Part shown: piece by piece, positions 53,367 through 63,187 of the stretch | Numbering within the stretch: position 1 is the stretch's first letter | Layout of the letters: every line of letters begins with the position of its first letter | Assembly: GCA_013372975.1 (NCBI GenBank) | Contig: JABXIS010000003.1 | Coordinates: 62,001 to 126,000, forward strand | Reading direction: 5' to 3' | DNA: 64,000 bases | From: Alphaproteobacteria bacterium | GTDB taxonomy: Bacteria > Pseudomonadota > Alphaproteobacteria > Sphingomonadales > Kordiimonadaceae | Translations under genes and position numbers: made by a program | Notes under the pieces: generated by a model | The model's input: the letters and a program-made list of their open reading frames with translations, nothing else | The model's database searches: none | What the model was told of the DNA's origin: nothing

Positions 53367-54860
53367 CTATGCCACCTCTGTGGCTTTGCAATATTGCTGA
53401 ACATAGTCATTATGGCTCGGCAACTGCATGGCTGTTTTTTCTACATTCGATCGGATATGGGCGAGGAAATTCGCAAGCTCCTCGTCTGTCATACGGTCGG
53501 CGATAGGATGATATTGGCCGGGCATAATCCCCTGCCCCAGCATTACCTGTACCCAGCTGTTTTCTGCAAACAACTGGTCGTTGGGGCGGAACACACGGCC
53601 TGCGTCACGGAACAAGGCAATCCGATGTTTGAGGCCATCGGGAATATCCATTGTTTTACACTGGCGCCAGAAGGGCGTGTCTGTCCGTTCCGTCACATGA
53701 TAATGCAACACGATAAAGTCGCGGATATGTTCCATCTCATAAGCTGTCTGCATATTGAATTCATCAATATCGGCTTGCACAATGCCTGTATGCGGGAACA
53801 TTTGCATCAGCCGGAAAATGCTGCGCTGTATCAGGTGAATACTGGTGCTTTCCAGCGGCTCGATAAAGCCGCTTGAAAGGCCAACCGCCACCACATTCTT
53901 GTTCCAGTGCTTGCGGCGTGTACCGGTACGGAACTTGATCACACGTGGGTCAACCAAGGGTTTGCCTTCGATATTGCTCATCAGTGTATCGATGGCCGAC
54001 TGATTATCCTGATAATTGCTGCAGAAAACGAGGCCGTTACCAACGCGGTGCTGAAGCGGAATGCGCCACTGCCAGCCACTATCGTGTGCAATCGATCGGG
54101 TATAGGGGATCGGCTCACCCACTGCTTCCGTCTGCACGGCGATAGCGCTATCGCACGGCAGCCAATGCGTCCAGTCGTGATAGCCGGTGTGAAGTGCGCC
54201 TTCTATCAGAAGTGCGCGGAAGCCGGAACAATCGATAAAGAGATCGCCCTCCACCACCTTGCCGCTTTCCAGCGTTACGCTTTCCACATAGCCGGTTTCA
54301 CCATTTTGCTGAACGCCGGTGATCTTGCCTTCAATACGCTTAGCGCCGTGCTCTTCTGACATTTTCCTGAGGAAACCGGCATAGGCAGTAGCATCCAGAT
54401 GATAGGCATAGTTAAGGCCCAGCTTCGGCAAATGCGCAAATCTGTTTTGCTCTGCGGCGATCAATTCCAGGCAATAGTCACCGAACTTGTTGTCGATGCC
54501 CTCCTTGAGACCACGCAACCAGAAGTGCCAGAAACCCGCTGTCCAATGATCTTTGCCGGTAATACCGAAGGAGTGAATATAGCTTTCCCCCTTCTGCTTC
54601 CAGTTCACAAACTCGATGCCTAGCTTGAAGGTCGCCTTGGTGGCAGACATGAAGGCCTGTTCATCAATACCGACCAAGCGGTTATAATTCACAAGGGTGG
54701 GGATCGTTGCTTCGCCGACACCCACAGTGCCAATCTGATCGGATTCCACGAGCGTGATATCAAGCACACCGCCCATGACCTTGGAAAGCGCTGCGGCCGC
54801 CATCCAGCCTGCTGTCCCGCCGCCTACAATCACCACTCGTTTGATCGTTTTTTCCATCAT
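53367..54860 (-). CDS. Flavin-dependent tryptophan-halogenase family protein
   Basis: The 497-residue protein has the FAD motif VVIVGGGTAGWMAAAALS, the flavin/reductant segment VGVGEATIPTL, and the catalytic lysine at residue 79 (ATFKLGIEF), the same position as Lys79 of PrnA. The halogenase marker W-x-W-x-I-P appears as SGWQWRIPLQ, and the substrate Glu lies in GFIEPLEST. All known catalytic residues are therefore kept. Members of this clade next to TonB receptors and glycoside hydrolases are common in marine and freshwater proteobacteria, with unknown substrate. It abuts the cupin gene, and a palindrome like the LacI operator lies inside it. Confidence 0.9.
   Translation of the reverse strand: MMEKTIKRVVIVGGGTAGWMAAAALSKVMGGVLDITLVESDQIGTVGVGEATIPTLVNYNRLVGIDEQAFMSATKATFKLGIEFVNWKQKGESYIHSFGITGKDHWTAGFWHFWLRGLKEGIDNKFGDYCLELIAAEQNRFAHLPKLGLNYAYHLDATAYAGFLRKMSEEHGAKRIEGKITGVQQNGETGYVESVTLESGKVVEGDLFIDCSGFRALLIEGALHTGYHDWTHWLPCDSAIAVQTEAVGEPIPYTRSIAHDSGWQWRIPLQHRVGNGLVFCSNYQDNQSAIDTLMSNIEGKPLVDPRVIKFRTGTRRKHWNKNVVAVGLSSGFIEPLESTSIHLIQRSIFRLMQMFPHTGIVQADIDEFNMQTAYEMEHIRDFIVLHYHVTERTDTPFWRQCKTMDIPDGLKHRIALFRDAGRVFRPNDQLFAENSWVQVMLGQGIMPGQYHPIADRMTDEELANFLAHIRSNVEKTAMQLPSHNDYVQQYCKATEVA
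54139..54154. promoter_or_regulatory. Operator-like palindrome inside the halogenase gene
   Basis: GCGATAGCGCTATCGC is a perfect 16-bp palindrome. Its 12-bp core fits the GAYAGCGCTRTC consensus of the locus operators. It is intragenic, so it could be an auxiliary repressor site or a chance codon effect. Confidence 0.4.
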
Positions 54861-55874
54861 CTATCTGTTCAACCCGTTTAGAAGGAATGCGCGAATACGT
54901 CGTGCGTTATTTTCATCCATAGGGCCCAAAACACCCCTGCCGCGCTCTGGAATATGCGCCGAAGTTTCTTCTGTATTTTCAAATACATAATGATTGAAAA
55001 TCCGTTGCCATATCTGCTTCTGGGCGGGCGGAAGGTCACGAAGCGCAAGAAGCGCCAACTGAAGGGCATTATTGGGAGGGCCCATATGAGACGGTGACTG
55101 CCGCCACCAATAGTTCACAAGCACATTGAAGGCCTCCAGACCATCCACCGCATGCCACCACATGCTGGGTATAAAAATGGCGTCACCGGGCTCCAGCTCT
55201 GCCATCACCGCCGCAGCAAGCGCATCGCGATACTTTGGGAATTTTTCAAAATCGGGATTATGGATATCCACCATGCTGACAGGTTGGCCCGCAGGCGTGA
55301 AGTCTAGTGGCCCTACATAAAGGTTCGCCAACTGTTCAGGCGGGAACAGCGTAAATCGCCGCCGCCCGGCTGCCACGACTGCAAGATTGTCGGCCAGATC
55401 ATAATGCGGCGCGATGCGGGTGCGGTTGCCAATCCAAATGCTTTCGATGGGCATACGATCACCAAGCGGGACAGAGTTTTGAGCAGTAAAACCCGGAAGA
55501 CAATCCCCGATCGTTGTGGAACCGACATAGAGAAAGGGGGCGTCCGCATCATCTTCATGCTGATCAAGTAGCCCTAGAAACTTGTCCAGTGTGATACGTT
55601 TATAGTCAAAGTTAAGGCCGCTCATATCCTCTTTATAGAAGGGCCTGCCGCCCGCCTCAGGCCCAGCATGAGAGACAATCACCTCCGCGCCATTATAGAA
55701 GCCGTTTAAGTAGGCGCGCGCATCTGCTGCGGATTTTTTGGCGCTTGCAACAAACGGCCAATCCCCGGCAAGGCCCCGTAGCACAATCGGCTCCTGCCCC
55801 TGCAAAAGCGCATCAGTCAGATCAGCCGCCTTGGCCTCCCGTATTTCGCGAATGGGATTTGGCGCCATGTGCAT
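54861..55874 (-). CDS. JmjC-like cupin domain protein (cupin_8 / FIH-type)
   Basis: This 337-residue protein is related to FIH-type 2-oxoglutarate/Fe(II) oxygenases. It has an Fe-binding H-x-D in RIAPHYDLADNLAVV (about residue 158), RRFTLFPP, and the distal His in AIFIPSMWWHAVDGL. Retained ligands suggest hydroxylase activity on a protein or metabolite. It starts at ATG 55874 by TGATG overlap with sapC and abuts the halogenase (stop directly before its ATG), so the three are translationally coupled. Confidence 0.87.
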   Translation of the reverse strand: MHMAPNPIREIREAKAADLTDALLQGQEPIVLRGLAGDWPFVASAKKSAADARAYLNGFYNGAEVIVSHAGPEAGGRPFYKEDMSGLNFDYKRITLDKFLGLLDQHEDDADAPFLYVGSTTIGDCLPGFTAQNSVPLGDRMPIESIWIGNRTRIAPHYDLADNLAVVAAGRRRFTLFPPEQLANLYVGPLDFTPAGQPVSMVDIHNPDFEKFPKYRDALAAAVMAELEPGDAIFIPSMWWHAVDGLEAFNVLVNYWWRQSPSHMGPPNNALQLALLALRDLPPAQKQIWQRIFNHYVFENTEETSAHIPERGRGVLGPMDENNARRIRAFLLNGLNR

Positions 55875-56590
55875 CACTTCAGCTTCCGGTTTTTCCGCTC
55901 TATCAGATCGCGCAGATTGGAAAGCGATGCCACAGCCATAAACAGTGGCTGCAAATGACCCTCCGCATTTAGGGCGCCCAGCGCTTCAGCATCAAGGCTA
56001 TAGAGCTTTTCCTCGCTAACCGTATAGAAACCGACAAGGCGGCTGGATGATCCATCTGCCAGCTCAATTTCCACTGCGAGCGGTTCAAGAAGGTCGTACC
56101 TGGCAACCATTTCATAAAATCCCGCACTCGCCATCGCACTCATGTGCAAACGGTCAAGAATTGCCGCGATATGATCCAAGAATTCCGTGCTTCCACCCTG
56201 CGGCAGAAATACCGGCGCACCTTCTGTCATACTGACCCGCGCGCTGCTCATATCCACATGCACGACAGTTTGAGCTTCTTCTCCCGGACGTTGCTGAACG
56301 CCAATCAGGAAGGGCTGCATTTCCACCACCATCGGCAAATAGTGAGCATCCCAGCCCGTGTCAGACAGAAAAAGATTTTCCCCATCCTGAAGGCCAAACA
56401 GGGTCGCTGCCTGAAATGCGCCAGAAGACGGGTCTTTCTGGAACAGGATCGGATAATAGGCCTGCAGGTCCCTGAATTCGGCGGGAAAGGTGATACAGCT
56501 CATGATCGCATCGCCAAGAGCGGCTGACCTGTCAGTAATGATCCTGAGGTCCTTGTGGTCTACATTGTTAAGCAGAACATGTTGCGTCAT
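55874..56590 (-). CDS. SapC family protein
   Basis: The 238-residue protein matches the SapC family (start HVLLNNVDHKDLRIITDRSA, LQAYYPILFQKDP, LFGLQDGENLFL, GFYTVSEEKLYSLDAEAL). It has no signal peptide or membrane helix. SapC genes are recurrent neighbours of TonB receptors, tryptophan halogenases and cupins in carbohydrate loci of proteobacteria; their biochemical role is unknown. The 171 bp upstream to the receptor gene hold hairpins at 56622-56641 and 56711-56736 but no LacI operator. Confidence 0.88.
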   Translation of the reverse strand: MTQHVLLNNVDHKDLRIITDRSAALGDAIMSCITFPAEFRDLQAYYPILFQKDPSSGAFQAATLFGLQDGENLFLSDTGWDAHYLPMVVEMQPFLIGVQQRPGEEAQTVVHVDMSSARVSMTEGAPVFLPQGGSTEFLDHIAAILDRLHMSAMASAGFYEMVARYDLLEPLAVEIELADGSSSRLVGFYTVSEEKLYSLDAEALGALNAEGHLQPLFMAVASLSNLRDLIERKNRKLK

Positions 56591-56761
56591 GACCCGTTGC
56601 TTCCCTTCCCTGTTGATCGTAGCAGATGTTCCCGCATCTGCGCTTGTCCATGCTACGCCTGATCCGGCAGTCAGGACAAGGTACTAAAGAGGCCCTCGCC
56701 CCGAAGGACAGAAAGCCGCCGTCCCCGGCAGCTTTCCTTTGTTTGCAACGCTTTCCGAGCG

Positions 56762-59758
56762 TTAGAACTTGTAGCGTACACCTACATTGTAGCGCGCACC
56801 GGCCTGAGTTGCCCAAAGCACAGTGTTTTTACTGCGACCATGGCTTCTCTGCGTGGCGCCAGTAACGTTGATGCCTTCCGCAAACACGGTGATCTGGTCG
56901 TTCACATCATAGCTGACGTTCACATCGAACTGGCCGTAGGCCTCGACATAGTTCGGGTGACGCTGGGCATATTCGCCCTGGATGATGCCGGCGAGGAACT
57001 CGTCACGCCAGTTGTAGGCAACACGAACCTGAAGGCCGTCCTTGTCGTAGAAACCGATAATGTTGGCGGTGTCACTGAGACCGAACAAGGCGAACTGCTC
57101 CTCGTTCCAGTTGGTCAGGTTATTGAAACCAACATCGCCGTTCACGATGGTGTAGTTCAGGATCGCACCGAAGCCAGTGTCACCGAAGGTGTGTTGCAGA
57201 GCAAATTCCCAGCCATTCAACTTCGCAGACCGCTGGTTGGACGGAATGGTCACAACAAACTCAAGTGTCGGATCCTGGCCAGCTACACCGAGGATGTTAC
57301 CTGTGGTATCGCCGTTTGCATCTGTGCCGGTGATTTCAACCGTGTTTGGATCGGCATTTGCAAAGATCCAGTTCCGGATTTCCACCAGATCGTCGCTACC
57401 AACAGCTGCTACTGCATCATTGTAACGCTGACCACCAAACGGGTTCGGCAGATCAAATGGCGTTGCCGTGATGGTTTCGGTACCGATGAAATTCTTCACT
57501 TTTTTGTCGAAGTATCCGACCGCGAAGTAGCTAGCGTCATCATAATACCATTCTGCACTGAAGTCCCAGTTAGTGGATTCGAATGGCAATAGACCCGGGT
57601 TACCCTGGCTTCCTGTGCCGCCACCGATCCGGAAAATCGTGTTGATGGTTTGGCCACCCTGGATATCTGCATAATTCGGACGCGCGATTGTCTCGCTGTA
57701 TGAAGCCCTAAGGATCACATTCTCAAGTGGCGAGAAATCCACATCGATGGATGGCAGCCAGTTTTTGTAGTTGCCTTCCAGCTCTGTGAAATCCTGCTCA
57801 TCAGAGAAGACAACAACCGCTTCGTTTGCAGCCACCCACTGGGTGCCTGTCGCAATCGGCACAAGTGCACGGGATGTCACGTCTGTTTCTTCATAGCGAA
57901 GACCAGCCACCACATTCAGAGGGTTGCCTGCAAGCTCCCAGCTTGCATTCACTTGTAGGTATGCTGCCAGCGTTTCTTCTGTGGTGCGACGATCAACCTG
58001 CCAATCGCTGGATGCACACTGGCCATTACCGCCACAAGCGCCATAGAGATCATCAATCAGGCCAACCATGGTTTCGAAGTCATACACAACCCACTCGTTG
58101 AAGAGTGCTGAATTATCTGATCCTGAAAGATCATCAAACTTGTCGGCAACGCTGATTACTTCGAAGATATCATCTGGAAGGTCGGAAGCAGGCCCCGCAC
58201 CACCCCAAGTGTCGCGCTGAACGTTGGCATAGGCCGAACGCACCTTGTTTTCAGTGTAGGACGCGCCGAAATCGATGCTTTCGACGATACCTTCATCAAA
58301 CTCCCACGAGCCGCGGAACTGCGCCTGTTCGATATCTGTCCGCATATAGCTGTTACGGAAGCTTGAACCGGTAGAAACAATACGGGATGTATCTACACTC
58401 GTGAGGCCATCAATTTGCGTAACAGACAGCACAGGGAAGTCGTTTGAGAAATCAATTGACTGAGACTGGAGCGTGAAGCTTGCTGTACCCAATGCAACGT
58501 TACTGCCATAGGGGCTATCCGCGCCAGATTCCGCGCTTGAATTGTGGTAATCAAGCTCAATCGACAGGTTATCCGTTGGCAGCCACTCGATATTGAAGCC
58601 AAGAGACTGGTTTTCATTTTTCGTGGCAAATTCAACGCCACCGAACGAAAGGTCACTCGGGCTTGCGCCAAAGTCCTCGGAATAGAGGAGCGGGCCAGCA
58701 ACCGGACCGTCTGTCCAGGCACTTGTAGTATTGCCGTGGTTGAACCACACAGACATATCGTGACGCTCTGTCCCGATCTTGTTCTGCGAATAGGTATAAT
58801 CAGCCGTTGCCGTAATGGTATCAGTTGGGCGGAACTGCATGGTCAGCTGGCCATTGATCCGCTCACGGTCAATACCGGTCATGGAGTAAGCCATATTCTG
58901 CGTGGTGGAATAGTAGTCACCCGCACCTGGACGGTTGGTTACATTGATATCGGACTCGGAACCGCCATCTGGAATCTGTGGCAGCGTGCCCCAGTCATTC
59001 TGGTCGCCTGCAAAAGCACCACGCCAGCCTGCTGACGCCTGATTGTAGCCAGCTTTACGCTTCTGGTAAGAACCGGAAAGCGCCACACCAAACTTGTCGT
59101 CAGCAAATGTATTGCTATAGAGGCCGGAAATCTCGGGCGTTACAGACGTACCATCCGTGTGAGATGTATCCATAACAGCCTTGGCGCCAATTGTGGCCTT
59201 CAGCCCAGGCGCATCAAGTGGACGCGTGGTGGAAATATTGATCGTTGAGCCGATGCCACCTGTCGGGATGGAGGCGCGGCCAGTTTTATAAACCTGAACG
59301 CCCGCAATACCCTCTGCAGCAATATTGCCAAAATCAAAGGAACGGCTGCTTGAAGCGCTTGTGTCTTCAAGGCCTGAAGTTGGCATCTGGCGGCCATTCA
59401 ATGTGACAAGGTTGAAGTCAGGGCCAAAACCACGAACAGTTACCTTGCTGCCCTCGCCGTTTACACGGTCGATAGATACACCGGTAATACGCTGCAGCGA
59501 TTCAGCCAGGTTTGTGTCAGGGAATTTACCCATATCCTCGGCGCTGATGGCGTCAACGATACCGCGCGTGTCGCGCTTGATATCCATTGACCGTTTCAGG
59601 CTGCCCCGAATACCGGTAACAACGATTTCCTCAAATTCACTATCGTCTGCGCTTGCTCCGCCAGCGTCCTGCGCCATTACAGATGATCCCGCAACAGTCG
59701 CCAGAATGAACGACATGGTGCTCGCAACAGAGGATCTGTAGATGCTTCCAGGTCTCAT
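56762..59758 (-). CDS. TonB-dependent receptor of the glucan locus (Caulobacter type)
   Basis: This 998-residue receptor has a signal peptide (to VMAQ) and TonB box EFEEIVVTGIRGSLKRSMDIK. The plug has ISAEDMGKFPDTNLAESLQR, GEGSKVTVRGFGPDFNLVTL and NGRQMPTSG, the marks of the large sugar-importing TonB receptor group found in Caulobacter and Alteromonas. The barrel ends RYNVGVRYKF. It should import glucan oligosaccharides across the outer membrane. Two LacI operators inside a perfect 25-bp inverted repeat lie 60-155 bp upstream. Confidence 0.93.
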   Translation of the reverse strand: MRPGSIYRSSVASTMSFILATVAGSSVMAQDAGGASADDSEFEEIVVTGIRGSLKRSMDIKRDTRGIVDAISAEDMGKFPDTNLAESLQRITGVSIDRVNGEGSKVTVRGFGPDFNLVTLNGRQMPTSGLEDTSASSSRSFDFGNIAAEGIAGVQVYKTGRASIPTGGIGSTINISTTRPLDAPGLKATIGAKAVMDTSHTDGTSVTPEISGLYSNTFADDKFGVALSGSYQKRKAGYNQASAGWRGAFAGDQNDWGTLPQIPDGGSESDINVTNRPGAGDYYSTTQNMAYSMTGIDRERINGQLTMQFRPTDTITATADYTYSQNKIGTERHDMSVWFNHGNTTSAWTDGPVAGPLLYSEDFGASPSDLSFGGVEFATKNENQSLGFNIEWLPTDNLSIELDYHNSSAESGADSPYGSNVALGTASFTLQSQSIDFSNDFPVLSVTQIDGLTSVDTSRIVSTGSSFRNSYMRTDIEQAQFRGSWEFDEGIVESIDFGASYTENKVRSAYANVQRDTWGGAGPASDLPDDIFEVISVADKFDDLSGSDNSALFNEWVVYDFETMVGLIDDLYGACGGNGQCASSDWQVDRRTTEETLAAYLQVNASWELAGNPLNVVAGLRYEETDVTSRALVPIATGTQWVAANEAVVVFSDEQDFTELEGNYKNWLPSIDVDFSPLENVILRASYSETIARPNYADIQGGQTINTIFRIGGGTGSQGNPGLLPFESTNWDFSAEWYYDDASYFAVGYFDKKVKNFIGTETITATPFDLPNPFGGQRYNDAVAAVGSDDLVEIRNWIFANADPNTVEITGTDANGDTTGNILGVAGQDPTLEFVVTIPSNQRSAKLNGWEFALQHTFGDTGFGAILNYTIVNGDVGFNNLTNWNEEQFALFGLSDTANIIGFYDKDGLQVRVAYNWRDEFLAGIIQGEYAQRHPNYVEAYGQFDVNVSYDVNDQITVFAEGINVTGATQRSHGRSKNTVLWATQAGARYNVGVRYKF

Positions 59759-59820
59759 AGTTTTCCCTTCCGTTCCCCAAAGCTAAATAAAAATCTCTAA
59801 CGCGCTGTTAAGCTTCCCTA

Positions 59821-59845
59821 TGTCCCTGCATATGACAGCGCTGTC
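59821..59845 (-). promoter_or_regulatory. LacI operator, first arm of 25-bp inverted repeat
   Basis: The arm includes the palindrome ATGACAGCGCTGTC (59832-59845) and is the exact reverse complement of 59890-59914. A degenerate relative TAACGCGCTGTTA lies at 59798-59810, closer to the receptor start. Confidence 0.8.
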
Positions 59846-59889
59846 TTATCGATATAGCTAACACGAGCCAATTTGTCTAGAAAATATCC

Positions 59890-59914
59890 GACAGCGCTGT
59901 CATATGCAGGGACA
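59890..59914 (-). promoter_or_regulatory. LacI operator, second arm of 25-bp inverted repeat
   Basis: The arm includes GACAGCGCTGTCATAT (59890-59905). Operator centres in the two arms are 56 bp apart, with a 44-bp AT-rich spacer that likely holds the receptor promoter. From 59915 to 60116 I see no gene or further site. Confidence 0.8.
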
Positions 59915-60116
59915 GAAAACCAGAAGAACTCAATATAAATCTGCAAAATCAAGAGCTTAAGATATCGACAATAACATCTAAACTTTCGGAAAAATAACAC
60001 CCCGCGCGCTCAAGAACACGGTTTTAAGCCTGATCCGGGTCAAATTCTGGACCCTCAGAAGGAATCAGCGCCAATTATTTCTGGCCACACCCAACGCCCT
60101 CCAGGCCACAAAAAAG

Positions 60117-60142
60117 AAAAGCCGCAGTAACCTGCGGCTTTT
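60117..60142 (-). terminator. Rho-independent terminator of tRNA-Ser
   Basis: A perfect 11-bp stem (AAAAGCCGCAG / CTGCGGCTTTT) with a TAAC loop is followed on the minus strand by a T-rich run (rc of 60110-60120). It lies 29 bp past the tRNA 3' end. Confidence 0.85.
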
Positions 60143-60170
60143 ACTTTAGATATTCTCTTGGCTGAGAGAA

Positions 60171-60260
60171 TGGCGGAGAGGACGGGATTCGAACCCGCGA
60201 GGGGCGCTAGCCCCAACTCGCTTAGCAGGCGAGCGCCTTAAGCCACTCGGCCACCTCTCC
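60171..60260 (-). tRNA. tRNA-Ser (anticodon GCU)
   Basis: This 90-nt class II tRNA has acceptor stem GGAGAGG/CCTCTCC with discriminator G and encoded CCA. The D-arm is GTGGCCGAGTGGCTTAAGGC, the anticodon stem-loop CTCGCCTGCTAAGCGAG (anticodon GCT), there is a long variable arm TTGGGGCTAGCGCCCC, and the T-arm contains GGTTCGAATCC. All stems pair. Confidence 0.97.
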
Positions 60261-60361
60261 GCCGCCGTGAATAGCCAAGTGCCCCGGCTGAGTCAACGAC
60301 ACAATCTCCCTGAGGCCAAAAAAAATTCGCCCGACCTGCCAAACCCCCTATATGCACTTAA

Positions 60362-61318
<957 letters not shown>

Positions 61319-61344
61319 CAAGATCAAATCAGGGGGAAAGTCAT

Positions 61345-62673
61345 ATGAAAACACGATCAACAAAGGCAGTCATCGCAGCCCTGTTGATGGGCACAAGCAC
61401 CATCTCAGTCGCGGACGATCATGCGCTTTCTGGTGCTATTGCTAAAGACTATGACTATCTTGAAAATCTGTTTGTTGATTTTCACCGAAACCCCGAACTT
61501 AGCTTCCGCGAAAACGAAACGGCACAGCGATTGGGATCCGAGCTAGGCGCGCTGGGATTTGAGGTGACACATGGCTTGGGACAAACAGGCCTTGTCGCCA
61601 TGATGAAGAATGGTGACGGCCCCACCCTTCTGATCCGCGCGGACATGGACGGCTTGCCGGTTAAGGAAAATTCCGGACTGTCTTACATGTCTACAAAACG
61701 GCAAACCAATACCAAGGGCGTTGAAATGCCCGTTATGCATGCCTGCGGACATGACATGCATATGACCAGCCTTGTTGGAACGGCTCGTCAGTTGGTAGCG
61801 ATGAAAGATAAATGGCAAGGCACATTGATGTTAGTTGGCCAGCCCGCAGAAGAGGTTATTGGCGGCGCCAAAGCCATGCTAGACGACGGCCTGTATGATA
61901 AGTTCCCGCGACCTGACTTTGCGGTCGCTCTTCATGTGGCATCGCAGGCGCCAGCGGGCATGATCCTCTACCGCCCCGGCATTATGTATAGCTCGTCCGA
62001 CAGTGTCCGGATAACAGTGCACGGCGTAGGCACCCACGGCGCGTCACCCCACTTGGGCAAAGACCCCATCGTAATTGGTGCCCAGATTGTGAACGCCCTG
62101 CAGACACTGGTGGCACGAGAGATATCGCCTCTTTCGCCCGGCGTGGTGACCGTAGGCACCTTTCATGCTGGCACCAAAAACAACATCATCTCCGATACCG
62201 CCGAACTCACACTGACAGTGCGTTCAAACGACGAAAAGGTTCGTCACAAGCTGCTCCAGGGCATCAAACGTATTGCCGAGAATACCGGCCGGGTCGCTGG
62301 CCTGCCAGAGGATAAGCTGCCAACTGTTATCCTGTCAGAAGAATCCACGCCAACCACAATGAACGATGGGGCCCTCACTGAACGGCTGGATAAAACCCTC
62401 CGTGCTCATTTCCCTGAAGGCCAGGTGAAAGCCTATGACCAGAAAAACATGGGCGCGGAAGATTTCGCCTATTTCAGCCAGGTTGATCCAGCTGTCCCAG
62501 GCTTTTACTTTATCGTCGGAGGCACGCCGAGGGCAGCTTTCGAAGCTGAAGCATCCGGCGGCCCTGCGGTACCCGGCCATCACTCGCCCCTCTTCAAAAT
62601 CTCGCCAGAGCCATCAATCAAGGCCGGCGTCGAGGCCATGACTGTGATCACACTTGATTTGCTTGGGAAGTAG
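61345..62673 (+). CDS. Exported M20-family amidohydrolase
   Basis: This 442-residue metallohydrolase has a Sec signal peptide (to SVADD). M20 metal motifs are [53 protein letters not shown] and a final [13 protein letters not shown] dimerisation domain includes [16 protein letters not shown]. Relatives cleave N-acyl or N-carbamoyl amino acids (hippurate, IAA conjugates). The signal peptide suggests periplasmic action on acyl amino acids. Confidence 0.9.
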   Translation: MKTRSTKAVIAALLMGTSTISVADDHALSGAIAKDYDYLENLFVDFHRNPELSFRENETAQRLGSELGALGFEVTHGLGQTGLVAMMKNGDGPTLLIRADMDGLPVKENSGLSYMSTKRQTNTKGVEMPVMHACGHDMHMTSLVGTARQLVAMKDKWQGTLMLVGQPAEEVIGGAKAMLDDGLYDKFPRPDFAVALHVASQAPAGMILYRPGIMYSSSDSVRITVHGVGTHGASPHLGKDPIVIGAQIVNALQTLVAREISPLSPGVVTVGTFHAGTKNNIISDTAELTLTVRSNDEKVRHKLLQGIKRIAENTGRVAGLPEDKLPTVILSEESTPTTMNDGALTERLDKTLRAHFPEGQVKAYDQKNMGAEDFAYFSQVDPAVPGFYFIVGGTPRAAFEAEASGGPAVPGHHSPLFKISPEPSIKAGVEAMTVITLDLLGK

Positions 62674-62683
62674 AGACATCACG

Positions 62684-63097
62684 ATGGTACAACCATTTCA
62701 CCTCGCTATCCCGGTAGATGATCTGGAAACAGCCCGCGCCTTCTACGGCGAGGTGATAGGTTGCGAGGAGGGCCGGTCCAGCGAAAAATGGGTCGATTTC
62801 AATTTCTTCGGGCACCAACTGGTGGTTCACAAGGGCATGCCGCTTGGCCAGGCAGATACCAACACTGTGGATGGAGAGGCTGTCCCAAGCTTCCATTTTG
62901 GGGTTGTCCTTGATTGGGATGATTGGCACTCGCTTGCAACCAAACTGGCTTCCCTGGACATAGAGTTTGTGATCGAACCCGGCATACGCTTTGCGGGACA
63001 AGTGGGTGAACAGGCGACCATGTTTTTCCTCGACCCTGCCGGCAACGCGCTTGAATTCAAGGCCTTCAAAGACCCCTCCCAGCTGTTCGCCAAGTAG
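62684..63097 (+). CDS. VOC family protein
   Basis: The 137-residue glyoxalase/bleomycin-resistance fold protein has [23 protein letters not shown], a mid-domain FWGHQLVVH-like [11 protein letters not shown], a second-half start [20 protein letters not shown] and the ending [18 protein letters not shown]. Metal ligands His and Glu fit the VOC pattern. The substrate is unknown. It starts 10 bp after the amidohydrolase, implying one operon. Confidence 0.85.
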   Translation: MVQPFHLAIPVDDLETARAFYGEVIGCEEGRSSEKWVDFNFFGHQLVVHKGMPLGQADTNTVDGEAVPSFHFGVVLDWDDWHSLATKLASLDIEFVIEPGIRFAGQVGEQATMFFLDPAGNALEFKAFKDPSQLFAK

Positions 63098-63134
63098 CCT
63101 GACCGATCGAAAATACCCTTCTCGATTCATCTTA

Positions 63135-63173
63135 TTGACAACTATATTGTCATTATGACAATATAGTTGTCAA
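63135..63173 (+). promoter_or_regulatory. 39-bp perfect palindrome, MarR operator
   Basis: Two 19-bp arms, TTGACAACTATATTGTCAT and its exact complement, flank one central base, 15 bp before the MarR start. Each arm is itself a TTGACAA-N5-TTGTCA dyad, so the site offers two overlapping binding units. The TTGACA at its left edge may also be the -35 box. Confidence 0.8.
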
Positions 63174-63187
63174 ATATGGAGGCCTTC

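Noticed and set aside
56711-56736. Hairpin downstream of the glucan TonB receptor as a terminator
   Set aside because: The stem has an internal loop and no T run on the minus strand, so read-through into sapC remains possible.
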